Below are positions 1-12,500 of a stretch of DNA of 64,000 nt, in pieces. The first letter of the stretch is position 1; each line of letters opens with the position of its first letter. The notes under the pieces were generated by a model. The model was not told the origin of the DNA, ran no database searches, and saw nothing but the letters and a program-made list of their open reading frames with translations. The position numbers and the translations under genes are program-made. This DNA comes from Odobenus rosmarus divergens (Eukaryota > Chordata > Mammalia > Carnivora > Odobenidae), in assembly GCF_000321225.1 (NCBI RefSeq), contig NW_004451010.1, positions 2,131,161 to 2,195,160 on the forward strand, given 5' to 3'.

Positions 1-402
1 TAATGATCAGGAACTATTTTTCCCTTTTCCCTTTTAGCCCAAGGTCACAAAAAAAGCCATGAAGTACATTTTCCTGAGTAGAGGTGTTGTCTCAGCTGTG
101 TGTATGTTTTCAATGTGCCATGAATAATCACTGAACTCTTTAGCAGCGTTGTGTACCTGCTAAATCTCAGAGGGTTGAATCCAAGGATTTTGAGTGCAAC
201 TTAAAAACAGTTCTCAGTTACTGTGAGTATAATTTGGCCCTAGATAAATTGTTGTAACTAAAAATAAGGGTATGCTGTAACTAATGGATATTTTGCAAAT
301 GAAATACTGTGAGATAAAATTTAAATATATCAAAAATGTTTCCACAACGAATATATTTCAGTAGTATTTTAATTTTCATTTCACTTAATCATTTATTTGC
401 AG
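1..402 (+). other. TTLL7: Intron upstream of exon 1 (partial)
   Basis: AT-rich intronic sequence ending in the exon 1 acceptor. I recognise no repeat, exon or regulatory element in it. Confidence 0.8.
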
Positions 403-524
403 TTCGTTTAGTAATAGATGAAATGGGATTTATGAAAACTCCAGATGAGGATGAAACAAGTAACCTTATATGGTGTGATTCTGCGGTTCAGCAGGAGAAG
501 ATTGCAGAGCTGCAAAATTACCAG
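403..524 (+). CDS. TTLL7: TTLL7 window exon 1 (start of TTL domain)
   Basis: The exon follows a T-rich tract ending TTTGCAG and stops at CAG|GTGGGG. It starts with the last two bases of a split Val codon and ends on a codon boundary. It encodes residues 1-41, from [18 protein letters not shown] to AELQNYQ. This is the first part of the TTL fold, including the IWCDSA segment typical of TTLL proteins. The upstream exon that should supply the first base of the Val codon and the basic N-terminus is not in the window. Confidence 0.96.
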
Positions 525-3500
525 GTGGGGATTAATCATGACCAATTATTGGTTTTAGGAGAGTTATATGAATTCCATTGTAATTTTACTTAGATAGGGT
601 TCTTAATGCGTGGACATATTAAATTTCAGTTCTAACTTACCTAAATAGCCTGTTTTGTTGCTGTCCAGTTGTGCTTTGCATAAAAGCCTGAATTCCTTCC
701 AATCTAACTTTTAACCTCTTTCCATCTTTAAGGAAGAATTAACAGGAGAAAACGCTTCCTACACGGGTGCTTTGCATTATGCTTAAAGATGAGTGACATG
801 GAGTAGATTGCACAGAGAGATCAGGAAGTTGAAATACCTTGTAATGTCTGCTATGTGTAATCTGGCTTCATTTATTTTTAGAATGTCAAACAAACATATT
901 AAAAAAGAGACATCAAACTAAAAAGCCAAATACACAGAATTTTAGACAATTGACATTTTGTATAGTTTGTCAGTGTAGAACGTAATACAAAATTGACTAT
1001 AGGAAACCAGGCCATTTTCGCCAGTGCTTATCTGTATGAATATAGTAAATATAGAATACTAGAAATAATTTGGACATTGAATCACCAGTTATTCAACACA
1101 GAAAATTGTAACTTTAATATCTGTGTAAACACCATTTTCTAATTTCTTAAAAAATTTGCAATTTTATTCTTTGATTATTGTAGATTCTTTAATTCTATAA
1201 AGTCATTATAAGTCATTTAATTTTAAATGTTTTACATTAATAGTTTTTTTAAAACATTAAATTCAGAGGATGGATGTAACTCTATTATAGTATAAATGAA
1301 TATATTCATTAAGTCCATGAGAATATTAATATTTACCTTTATATTTTCCAGAGGATCAACCATTTTCCAGGAATGGGGGAGATCTGTCGAAAGGATTTCT
1401 TAGCAAGAAATATGACCAAGTAATCTTCATTTTCTTATAATAGAGAAGACCTTCTCAAAGTTTGTTTTGAATATTATAGTGTATCCTTCACCAAGTTACA
1501 TTGATTTGAAATGATATTTTGATTGAAGAGATAGAATTTTAGAGCTAGCAGGTCTTAGAAGTTTCCTGGTTCTTCCTTCATTTTTCAGAGGAGGTAACTT
1601 AGAATCAGAGAAATGAGTATCTTGCACAAGTCAAACAAATAGTTAATAGCAGAGCTGGAGCAGAATCCTGGTCTCCAGAATCTCAGGCTTCTTTTTTACT
1701 GCAATTTAGCAACATAATACACTGTGTGTGTATGTGTATGTTCATATCCTGGTTATTGAGCATCTGTATGTTATTGAGCATCTAATGTGTGCCAGACACT
1801 ATAGTAGGTGCATTTGTGCACTCACACATAGACACGTGTGTCTGTCCCTACCCAGGGATATACGTGTATATATATTTATCTCTGAGACCAGTATTTGGAG
1901 TAACAATCTGCTTTTATGGGAAAAACTGTTCACAGTTTCTCAAGTGTTATACCAAATGAACTGAAGAAATTTTATGCAATTTATATTTCTGTGGATTAGG
2001 TTTTTTTTTTAGTTTAAGGAAGTTGAGTGATAATTTGAGAAAGTTTTTAAAAAAGAAAACTCAATCAGAGAAAGGTTAGTAAACTTGGTATGCAACTGAC
2101 TATTTATAGGCATCATGTGAAAGTTTATACACCCACTTACTCAACAAATATTTTTTGTGTGTCTACTATAGACTAGAGACTGCTAACAAGTAAACAAGAC
2201 AAAGAAGGCCTGGTCCCTGATTAGAACTCAAATTTTAGTAAGGGAGAAAGAGTGATACATATAATACAGTTTGACGGTACCACATTAGGGGAGAGTCATT
2301 GTATGGCTCTGACAAGGATGATGACAGAGGTCATTTCTAGGAGGGCCCAGATGGTTTTCTGGAGAATTCGAATGCAAAATGGATATTGAAAAGTGTATAG
2401 GAGTTCACCCTTTGAGAAGAAGGCAACGAGACTATAGGCAAAGACAACAGTGGGAGAAACTATATGGAGACTTAAACCAATATGATATGTTTGGGGAACT
2501 ACTAAGCAGTTTCTGTGGTTTTATAGGGTGCCAGGAGGCTCAGTGTAAGATGATGCTGCAGATAAATGCGAAGACCAGGCTGGGTACACCGTGTTACTAT
2601 GTTTTATTCAATCATTTAATCATTGATTCTTTAATCTCTTTAACTATGCAGCAAATATTTCTGTTTATCCTGAGAGAAATGAGAACTTTTTTAATGGGTT
2701 TAAGCAGAGAAATGTTGTTTTTGATACTCTTGGTGGGCCTGTAGATAATGGATTCAAAGAAGGTAGAAAGGAAGGAGGAAGCCCTGAAGGAGGTGATTGT
2801 CAACATCTGATAAACCAAAGGAGAGATAGTGGGAATGGGGTAGAGAAAATACATCTGGAAAATAGGGAAGAGATAGAATTGACAGGACTGGGAAGCTGCT
2901 GTGATGTGAGACTCAAAGGGGAGGAGGAGAGCAGTGTCCAAGATGGCTTAGGAGATCGTGTAGGTGGGGCAATTTAGTAACACAGGGTTATAGGAAGAAC
3001 AGACTTCAGAGGAAAGGGAATTCCCTCTATAAAGTTTTGGACATGTGTTTCATTGAAGTCATTTACTTTCATCTAACATATTTGTTAAATATCTATTATA
3101 TGCTGCGCAGTGCGCTGGCCTTTGGGCACATGAGGTGATCGGAATCAGATTTTTGGCTTTTACAACTTTGGGTTGCAACTGTGATAAGTGCAATGAAGTA
3201 GAGGTACATAGTTGTAAATCAGTGCACAGTGAAGGACATCTGGCTGAGGGAGGCATTGGAGAGTTTCCCTGAGGATGTGATGTGGAAGTCTAAATATGAA
3301 TGCTGAGTAGGAGTTTATCGATGAAAATGGTAGAGAACAGCTTTCTGGGAAGGAAGAATAGTATGGTCTGAGGTCATAATGCTGGAAGACAGCAGGAATA
3401 GTCAGGATACTGAAATAAAGCCAGGTGTAGCTGGAGCACAGAGACATTGATGGGAATGGGAGAGATTAGCTGAATGGTGATGGTTGGGATTATAGTCCTT

Positions 3501-6500
3501 ATCCTAAATTCCACAGGAGAGGACGGGTGGGGGTGAAGCTGGTAAAATGACCATATTTGCATTTTGAAAAGATCATTCTACTTGCTTTGTAGAGAACAGA
3601 AGTCGGTATGGCTGGGAGAGGCAAGAGGGTTAAATGTAGACCCATTAGTAGCTATTACAAATAGGCAATTTCTCATTTTTATAGAATCCTTGGAATTTTC
3701 CTTAAGGAAAAAGGAATCTTCTATTAGATGGAAAGTTATGACCTATTTATATAAAAATAGAATTAACTAAATTACATGTTTAATATCATTTAGTAAATCC
3801 ATGACAGCTATGAGCAGAAATTATTCCATATTTCCAAATTCCTAAGACTGCATGTCTGTTTTGAAACTATACATTTTTACATCAAATGATTTGTGCTAGA
3901 TTGCTAAATGGAATAAAGTATTTCTCTTGAATATATGCATGCTTGGATTTTTTCCCAAACATCTATGTGAAAGAATGGTATCATTCATAAATACCCTATG
4001 TGGTTAGTTTAAAATATATTATTTTAATTAAAACTTTAAATTGATCTAATTTCATATCATTGTTAAAAATATGATAAATACATTTAAAGGTATTGGACAC
4101 AAAAACAAGGACATTAGCACTGTTACTGTGTTTCCTTTAGCTTTGTGTATATGTGTGTATGTGTGTTTTCCAAACCAGTCAATGTTAGCCTATTTTGTAT
4201 TGAGATTATTTAGCTTATTGGCTTATTCTGGATCTGACAGGTAGAGTTGGTAATTGCTTCCCTTCTCATGGGGTAGAGAAGAAATATAACTTTCTTACAG
4301 GTGGAAAGATAACTTTCTTACAGGGTTTTCTTGAAAGAGCACTTGAAATATGATATATTTGGTGGAAATATAACTTTCTTACAGGGTTTTCTTGAAAGAG
4401 CACTTGAAATATGATAACCATAGGAACCTACAGTTGTGGAGGCCAGGTGGCTTATATATTCCATACCCTAGTTTTAGAATTTAGGCCCTACCTCTGTGCA
4501 TCCCATGTACTGTGGTCCCATTTTATATTTTACCAATCTCATCTGGAGACAATATCTCCTTATCTATAAAAGACTTGCATACATTTATTAACAGGACCTT
4601 TTTTTGAAATAATCAGATTTTCTTTAATAGATAATATTTTAAAATATTTCTTCTAATTTCTTCATTTTTATTGGGAATCAATATGTACAAAATGGTTAAT
4701 ATTTGGGATTAATCAAAAGTAAACATTTTATGCCTAGTTTTATCCTTAAGTTATGTATCAAATAGGCAGCCTGATTAGTAGCAAACATAAAAATATCAGG
4801 ACATACATTGTAGCCATAAAACCACACGTATAGGGATATGTAGTTCATGTTAAAACAAAACAAAACAAAATTTCTAGTATACTCAGAGGCTCACATGGTT
4901 TTCTCAGAAAAGTAGTTAAACTTCAAAAACAGTGTAGTAAAAGTTGATCAAAACTGCTCCTTATGGGTGCCTCAGAGGACTTAAAATTATAAAGAAGCAG
5001 CATGAATGGTACCTGGCAGTGAACAATTTCCTGCTACCCACCCTCTCATCCCAGAGGCAGAGTTAATGACTATTTCCATATGTTACCTTGCCATGTATGT
5101 CTTTATTGCACTTACTACATTGTATTTAATAGCCTATATGTAAATTCCTTAGGGTAGAGACCGTATTAATTTATATTAATATCTCTAGTGCCTAGCATAT
5201 AGTATATACTTGAATGATCTATCAGTATATTAATTAGTACATAGAACAGAGAATCTTGTCTGTATTTTTCACTGATATATCCCCTGTGTCCAGAATAATG
5301 CCTAGCACATAGGAGGTGCTTTATAGACCTTTGTTGAATGAATCAGTAAATGAAGAACTGGTGGGAATTTAAATCCTTGCGATGTCAGTAGCACAAAGAA
5401 AATTTGGAAAAGTTTGAATAGAAATTACTTTTCATATTATCTCTAATTTACAGAATGATCAAGTCCCGGCCTCTGGATTATACCTTTGTTCCTCGAACAT
5501 GGATCTTTCCTGCTGAATATACGCAATTCCAGAACTACATGAAAGAATTGAAGAAAAAAAGAAAGCAGAAAACTTTTATAGTAAAACCAGCTAATGGTGC
5601 AATGGGTCATGGGTAGGTATTTTTCACCTAGAACATATAAAAGTTTTAAAAAAAATTGGGCAAAAAGAATAAATGTGAGCATTCACTCATGGTTGAATAC
5701 GAAAAAAATAATAAAATGGGTCTCTATTGCTTTTTTGGAACTAAATATTTATTGAGCCATTTTACCCTGTCCCACAGGCTTCAGTTATTGAATTTAAAGA
5801 TTAAATCAGTTGAAAGACTTTAGTAGGAGACAACAAAACAAAAAAAAAATGTTTTCTAATTTTTCTTAAACATAAAATTTGTATTTATAATAATTTTAGA
5901 GTAAGCTTGGAGGGTAAAATTAAGTTGATATGGTAGAGCTAAATTGACTTGGAGAAAAAAATGGTAAGGTAGTTACTCTTTCAATAGCTAGAAATTTAAA
6001 GCAAGATAAGTATATTCTCTTTGCTTTACATATAAGTTTTTTTTCTTTATGGAGCCATGGTGATTGAATTGAGAATGAGTAAAACACATTTTAAGCTAAA
6101 GTACCACAAACTAGTCTAGTGTTAGCTGAACATAGATTACACAACTTAATATTCCTGTGTCCTTTTGCTTTCTAATGTTCGTTTTCTGCAATGTACATTT
6201 TCAGAGAAAATGTGGCTGAGGCTGCTTTTATTTTTTTATTTTTAAAGATTTTATTTATATATTTGTCAGAGAGAGAGAGAGAGAGAGAGAAGGCGTACAA
6301 GCAGGGGAAGTGGCAGGCAGATGGAGGAGCAGGTCCCTGCTGAGCAAGGGCCTGATGCGGGACTCGATCCCAGGACCCCAGGATCATGACCTGAGCCAAA
6401 GGCAGACACTTAACCGACTGAGCCACCCAGATGTCCCGAAACTGCTTTTAATAAAAACACATATGTTATTTTAATCTTTTGATTTATCATTTTATCATTA

Positions 6501-9500
6501 CATATTGTCCTTGTCTCTTGTAACAATTTTTCTCTTAAAGTCTATTTTGTGTAATACTAGTTTACCACTCCAGTTCTCCTTTTGTTACTTTTGGCATGGA
6601 ATATCTTTTCCATTTGTTCACTTTCAGGTTATTTGGATCTTTGAATCTAAAGTGAATCTCTTGTAGACAATGTGTGATTGGACCATGGTTTTTTTTTTTT
6701 CATTCTGCCAATGCTTGTCTTAGTTGGAGAGTTAATCCATTTGTAATTATTGATAAGGAAAGACTTCAGCCATTTTGCTATTTGTTTTCCATGTCTTAAT
6801 ATAGTTTTCATTCCTCAATTCCTCCTTTTCTACTCTCTTGTATATTAGATATTTTCTTATGTGCCATTTTAATTTTCTTTTACTATATATTTGTGAGTTT
6901 TTAAAAAATTTTATTAATTATTATTTTTTTCAGGAATAGAATTTATTGACTCATCACTTACATACAACACCCAGTGCTCATCATAACAAGTGCCATCCTT
7001 AATACCCATCATCCATTTAGCTCATCCCCCACCCATCTCCCTCCATCAACCCTCAGTTTGTCCTCTATTGTTAAGAGTCTCTTATGGTTTGCCTCCCCCT
7101 CTCTCCTTCTCTCTTTCTTTTCCACTTCACACATGTTCATCTCTTTTGTTTTCTAAATTCCCATATGAATGAAATCATATGGTATTTGTCTTTCTCTGAC
7201 TGACTTATTTCATTTAACATAATACACTCTTGCTCTATTTACTTCCCTGCAAATGGCAAGATTTCATTCTTTTTGATGGCTGAGTAATTTTCCATCGCAT
7301 ATATATACACCATATATACACACCACATCTTCTTTATCCATTCATCAGTCAGTGGACACTTGGGCTCTTTCCACAGTTTGCTATTGTTGATGATGCTGCT
7401 ATAAAAATATCAGGGTGCATGTACCCCTTTGAATCTGTATAGGAGTTTTTTTTTATTTTTAATGGTTTCCCTGGGATTATATTGAACACCTCAATTTATA
7501 ATAATCTTGTTTAGATTAATATCAACTTAGTTTCAATAGTAAAACAAAAACAAAAACAAAACAAAAACCTCACCTTGCTTCTATATAGCTCTGTCCCTCT
7601 TTATATTATTATTGTTACAAATTACATTTTCATACATTGTGTACCCATCAACATAAATTTATAATTATTGTTTAATGCAGTTGTATTTTAAATAATATAG
7701 GAAAAAAGCATAGTTACAAATCTAAACTACATTAATAGTGACTTTCATATTTACTTATGTAGTCACCTTTATCTGGTGTTTTTTATTTCTTTGTGTGGAT
7801 TTGAGTTACTCTCTAGTGTCCTTTCATTTCAGTCAGAAGAATACTCTTTAGCATTTCTTATAGGCCAACTATACTAGCAACAAACTATCAGTTTTTATCT
7901 GGGAATATCTTAATTTCTCCTTTAGTTTTGAATACTTTTGCCAGATATAAAATTATGAGCTAGCAGGTTTTGTTTTGTTTTTTTTCCTCTGTCTTTCTGT
8001 CAACACTTTGAATATACCATCTCACTGCCTTTGGTCTCCATTGTTTCTGATGAGAAATCAGCTATTTATCTTATTGAGGATCCATAGGGTGTGATAAGTA
8101 GCTTTCAAGATTGTCTTGGCTTTTGACAGTTTTAGCATAATATGTCTCAATGTGGATCTCTTTGAATTTATCCTACTTGGAGTTCATTGAGTTCTTTGGA
8201 TATATAGTTAATGTTTTTCATCAAATTGGAAAGTTTTCAGCCATTCTTCAAATATTCTTTCTGTCCCTTTCTCTCTCTCCTCTCCTTTTGAGATTCCCAT
8301 TATGTGTATGTTGGTATTCTTAATGGTGTCCCACAGGACTCTTAAGCTCTGTTCATTTTTCTTCATTCTTTTTTCTTTCTGTTCCTCAGACTAGTCATTC
8401 TCAATTGACCTACCTTCAAGTTCATTAATTTTTTTTCTGACTTCTTAAATCTTCTGTTTAGCCTCTCTAATGAATTTTTTGTTGCAGTTATTGTGTATTT
8501 TTAACTCCAGAATTTCAGTTTGGGTCCCTCCACTCTTCTTAAAAACAACAACAACAACAACAATAACAAAAACTTCTATCTCTATTGATATTCTCTATTT
8601 GGGGAGATATCATTTTCATGGTTTCCTTCAGTTCTCTCCATATGGTTTCCTCTAACTCTTTGAACAGATTTAAAACAGTTGATCTAAATAATTGATTGTG
8701 TAGTAAGCCCAATGTCTGTCTTTCAATTAATTGGTAACTTTCCTGTGTATGTGTCATACTTTCTTTTTTCTTTGCATGACTCATAATTTTTTGTTGAAAG
8801 CCAGACATTTTGAATGTTATAATGTAGCAACTCTGGAAATCAGATTCTCCCCCCCTACAAGGTTTTTTGTTGCTGCTTGCTATGGTTGCTCTTTATTTGT
8901 TTAGTGATCTTTCTGAAATAATTTTGTGAAGTCTATATTTTTTGTTGTGTGTGGCACTCAAGTTCCTGTTCTGTTGGGTCAGTGCTCAGCTAGTAAGTGG
9001 ACAGAGATTTGCAACCAACAAAACAAAACAAAACAAAATAAAACAAGAAAACCTCCCCCAAACCCAAACTCCCAGTCCTTGCAGAAGGGGTGTATGTGTA
9101 TGTTGGAACATGCCTTGAACACTCAACTAGGCAGTTTATTTTTTTATTTAATTTAATTTTACTATGTTATGTTAGTCACCATACAGTACATCATTAGTTT
9201 TTGATGTTGTGTTCCATGATTCATTGTTTTCGTATAACACCCAGTGCTCCGTGCAATACGTGCCCTCCTTAATACCCATCACCAGTCTAACCCATCCCCT
9301 ACCCCCCTCCCTTCTAAAACCTTCAGTTTGTTTCTCGGAGTCCATAGTCTTTCATGGTTCATCTCCCCATCGATTTTGCCCCCTTCATTTTTCCCTTCCT
9401 TCTCCTAATGTCCTCCATGCTATTCCTTATGTTCCACAAATAAGTGAAACCATATGATAATTGACTTTCTCTGCTTGACTTATTTCAGTTAGCATAATCT

Positions 9501-12500
9501 CCTCCAGTCCCTACGGGCAGTTTAAGACTCTGCCCTACTCTTCATTTCCTGCTTGTGCAGAGCCTCATGGTTAGTCAGAGGTAAGAGCTTAGGTAGGGCC
9601 TTTCAAGTCTTTCCTGAGCATGCACTTAGCCTTGGGCATGCACATGGCATTCTAGATTTCCAGAAATATGTCTGAGTTTTTCAAAGCTTTTATTTCCCAA
9701 AGATTCTCATACTTCAGTTTTTCTTCCCAATATTTTTGGTTAGTATATTGTTTTCCCCAACCTTTATTGGTTGTCATAGGCAGCGGGAACTAATGCATTT
9801 GTCTTTAAATGTTTTCAACAACCCCCCCCCCCCCCCCCCCCGCCAAGTAGCTGCCTCAACACTAGGAGAGTTCCTAATTAGGCAAGATAAGAGCAGTCCT
9901 TGAGTTCCTTCAGGGAGCCACCAGACAGGTAAAACAACAACAATAACAACAACAAAACTAACACAAGAATAAGGTCTATTCTGCTCCCTCCAGAACCAGG
10001 ACCTGTACTGGGAACATGGGCTGTTGTCCAAGGCCATTGATAAGTTGAGGTTGGGGGATGGGACCAGAGTAAGTTAAAATGCCACAAAGCTCTTTTGCAT
10101 AGATTAGGCTTTTTTTTTTTTTTTTGATTAAGTGTTCTCTGGTTGTTACAAACTTTTGGTCAGTTTCTAGGTTTCCAAAAAAGTTGATTCTGACAATTTT
10201 TTGGCTGTTTATTGCATTTGTGGAGGGACAGACTTTGGAGTTCCCTACTCCACCATTTTCCTCTTGAGTATTATGTGTAACTTTGTAAACATCTTGACCC
10301 CATTTCAAATTAGTCATTTATTTCTTTCTTTTTTTTTTAAAGGAAGTTACCTTTTTTTTTAAAGATTTTATTTATTTATTTGATAGAGAGAGGCACAGTA
10401 AGAGAGGGAACACTAGCAGAAGGAGTGGGAGAGGGAGAAGCAGGCTTCCCACTGAGTGGGGAGCCCGATGTGGGCCTCAATCCCAGGACTCTGGGACCAT
10501 GACCTGAGCCGAAGGCAGACGCTTAACGACTGAGCCACCCAGGTGCCCTAATTCTTTTTTTTTTTAACTTAGGATTTCTTTGATAAGAAATGGTGACAAA
10601 CTTCCATCTCAGGATCATTTGATTGTTCAAGAATACATCGAAAAGCCTTTCCTAATGGAAGGTTACAAGTTTGATTTACGAATTTATATTCTGGTGACAT
10701 CGTGTGATCCACTGAAAATATTTCTCTACCATGATGGACTTGTGCGAATGGGAACAGAGAAATACATTCCACCTAATGAGTCTAATTTGGTAAGTGATAC
10801 CAGACAGAATCTATGGTTTTATTCATTTGTTCAGCTTGTACTTTTTAGAGCATGCATTGTGTGTAAAGATTATATGAATCACAGTACCTCTTTATCAGGT
10901 TTTTATAGTCAGGAATTGTGTACATAAACAAGACTGCTTCTAATTTATAGAAAGATTTGTGAAAATTAGAAAAAAAAAGGTGTCTCCTCCAGCAGGCTAA
11001 TTAGGAGAAGGCACTCCCTTTGGGTGCTGTGAGCACAAGGATGGCTTTCAAAGCACGTGTGTATGCAGTGGCCTTGCATAGAAATGACATGTACACATGT
11101 GTATACAGTGGCCCTATATAGAAATGGATTTCAAAGCACATGTGTATATTCTTTGGCCCTGGATGGAAATGATTTATTTAGAAATGTAAATAAAAATAAT
11201 ATCTCATTGAGAAGTACAGACAGAGTGTCATGGAGTTGAGTGTAGGGATAGTTTATGTTTAGCTTCTCATGGAGGAGGTGGTATTTGAGCAAGCTTTATA
11301 TGACAGGTATGGTTTAACATGTAGGATGTGGGAGAAAGTATTTGAAACAGAGAAAGTGAGAGTTATCAGAAAGTAGAGTTATTAATTTGTTACTTTGCAC
11401 AAAAGAAAAGATGGTAAATTTACACTGACCAAATGTAAAGTAGAGACATAAATTGGTAGTTTCAGTGTGTATTTTAAAATCTATTAAATGGAGCTTTCTG
11501 TAGATATTTTTCCATTAAGATTTCCTTTATGCAGCCATAACTCATTGCTGAAAGTCATAACTGCAGTTTATGGTTTATGAAGGTCAAACTGTAATTTATT
11601 ATCGTAATTTATCATGAGAGTCACAAACTTTATTATCCATACTTAAAAGTTTAGTTAACCTCTACCCTATTTTTGGACCTACTAATTATAGTAAAAATTA
11701 TAATTAATTATTATTTTCCATTTTGTCAAAAGCCTGGTTATTGTTCTCCTCCAGTGTTATGCACACAATTATCTGCACTAAAAGTGGTCATATTTTAAAA
11801 ATTACATAATGACTGTTCATAAATGTTACTATGTTCAATTAATGAAAAATATTGTAAACCTGGCAAAGGAAGAATAAGGGAACTGTAAAAGTTTTCACTG
11901 GAAAGGAAGATAAAGGAAAGAATCATCTCTTTGAAGGTCATAAGGTGTGAATGTATCCAATCACCAAGTAATATTTGAACTCTACTGCATTCTATGCATT
12001 GTGCTGGTTTTGGAAAAACAGTGACCAAGACAGCTACAGTGCTTGACCTCTCAAAAGCAACAGTCTAGTGGGGAGGCAGAAAATATAATAAGCAATTATA
12101 ATACCTGATGGTAAGTGTAATGGTCTAAGACACGGAGAGTGCTATGGCAGTGCATAGCAAGGGCATCTAACCCAGCTGGAGATAGAGTTTAGAGAGGGAG
12201 TTTGTAAAGTGAAATATGAATAATGGAGGGTTAGCCAGGTTGGGGGCAGGGCAGGGTGGGGTGGAAATCTATAGAGAAAAATGGCCCAGAGTTACTGTGT
12301 GTCTGGAGAAAGCACTCATATTCAATATGGCTAAATACAGACCATGAAGGGGTGGGTATTCAGAGATGAGGATGAAGAGCCTAGAGGACAGATGCTTCAG
12401 GGCTTTTTAGGCCATGTCTAGGATTTTGGAATTTAACCTAAGAAGAAGGGAAGCATTGAAAGATTTTAAAGAAGGAATGAGATTTTTGTCTTAAAAAGGT

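Larger units (their letters stand above)
1420..5453 (+). other. TTLL7: Intron 2
   Basis: Holds an antisense MIR remnant near 1570-1705, two antisense L2 copies (2135-2990 and 3055-3670), a short tandem duplication (4281-4420), an (AAAAC)n run near 4853-4870, and two L2 3' ends in sense near 5090-5350. The stretches 3700-4280 and 4440-5080 show nothing I recognise. Confidence 0.85.
6470..10260 (-). mobile_element. Ancient L1 (L1M type), antisense, split by younger insertions
   Basis: The minus strand reads as the 5' UTR to ORF2-proximal part of an old mammalian L1. Recognisable stretches include the segment near 6500-6900, the 7740-8830 block and the terminal 'CTACTCCACCATTTTCCTC' near 10240. 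The pieces 6470-6902, 7443-9138 and 9516-10260 are collinear, so they were one copy before two younger L1s inserted. No open reading frame survives. Family naming is from memory of repeat consensus text. Confidence 0.75.
5613..10572 (+). other. TTLL7: Intron 3
   Basis: Almost entirely mobile DNA. A SINE at 6231-6437 is followed by an ancient antisense L1 (6470-10260), which is interrupted by two younger L1 insertions. A second SINE ends next to exon 4. The first 600 bases show nothing recognisable. Confidence 0.85.

Noticed and set aside
6974..7172. Two overlapping 60-codon open frames
   Set aside because: They lie wholly within an L1 3' UTR on the antisense strand.
12240..12262. G-rich string GGGGGCAGGGCAGGGTGGGGTGG-like as a regulatory G-quadruplex
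   Set aside because: A single instance inside an L2 remnant, with no other promoter-like or CpG feature around it.
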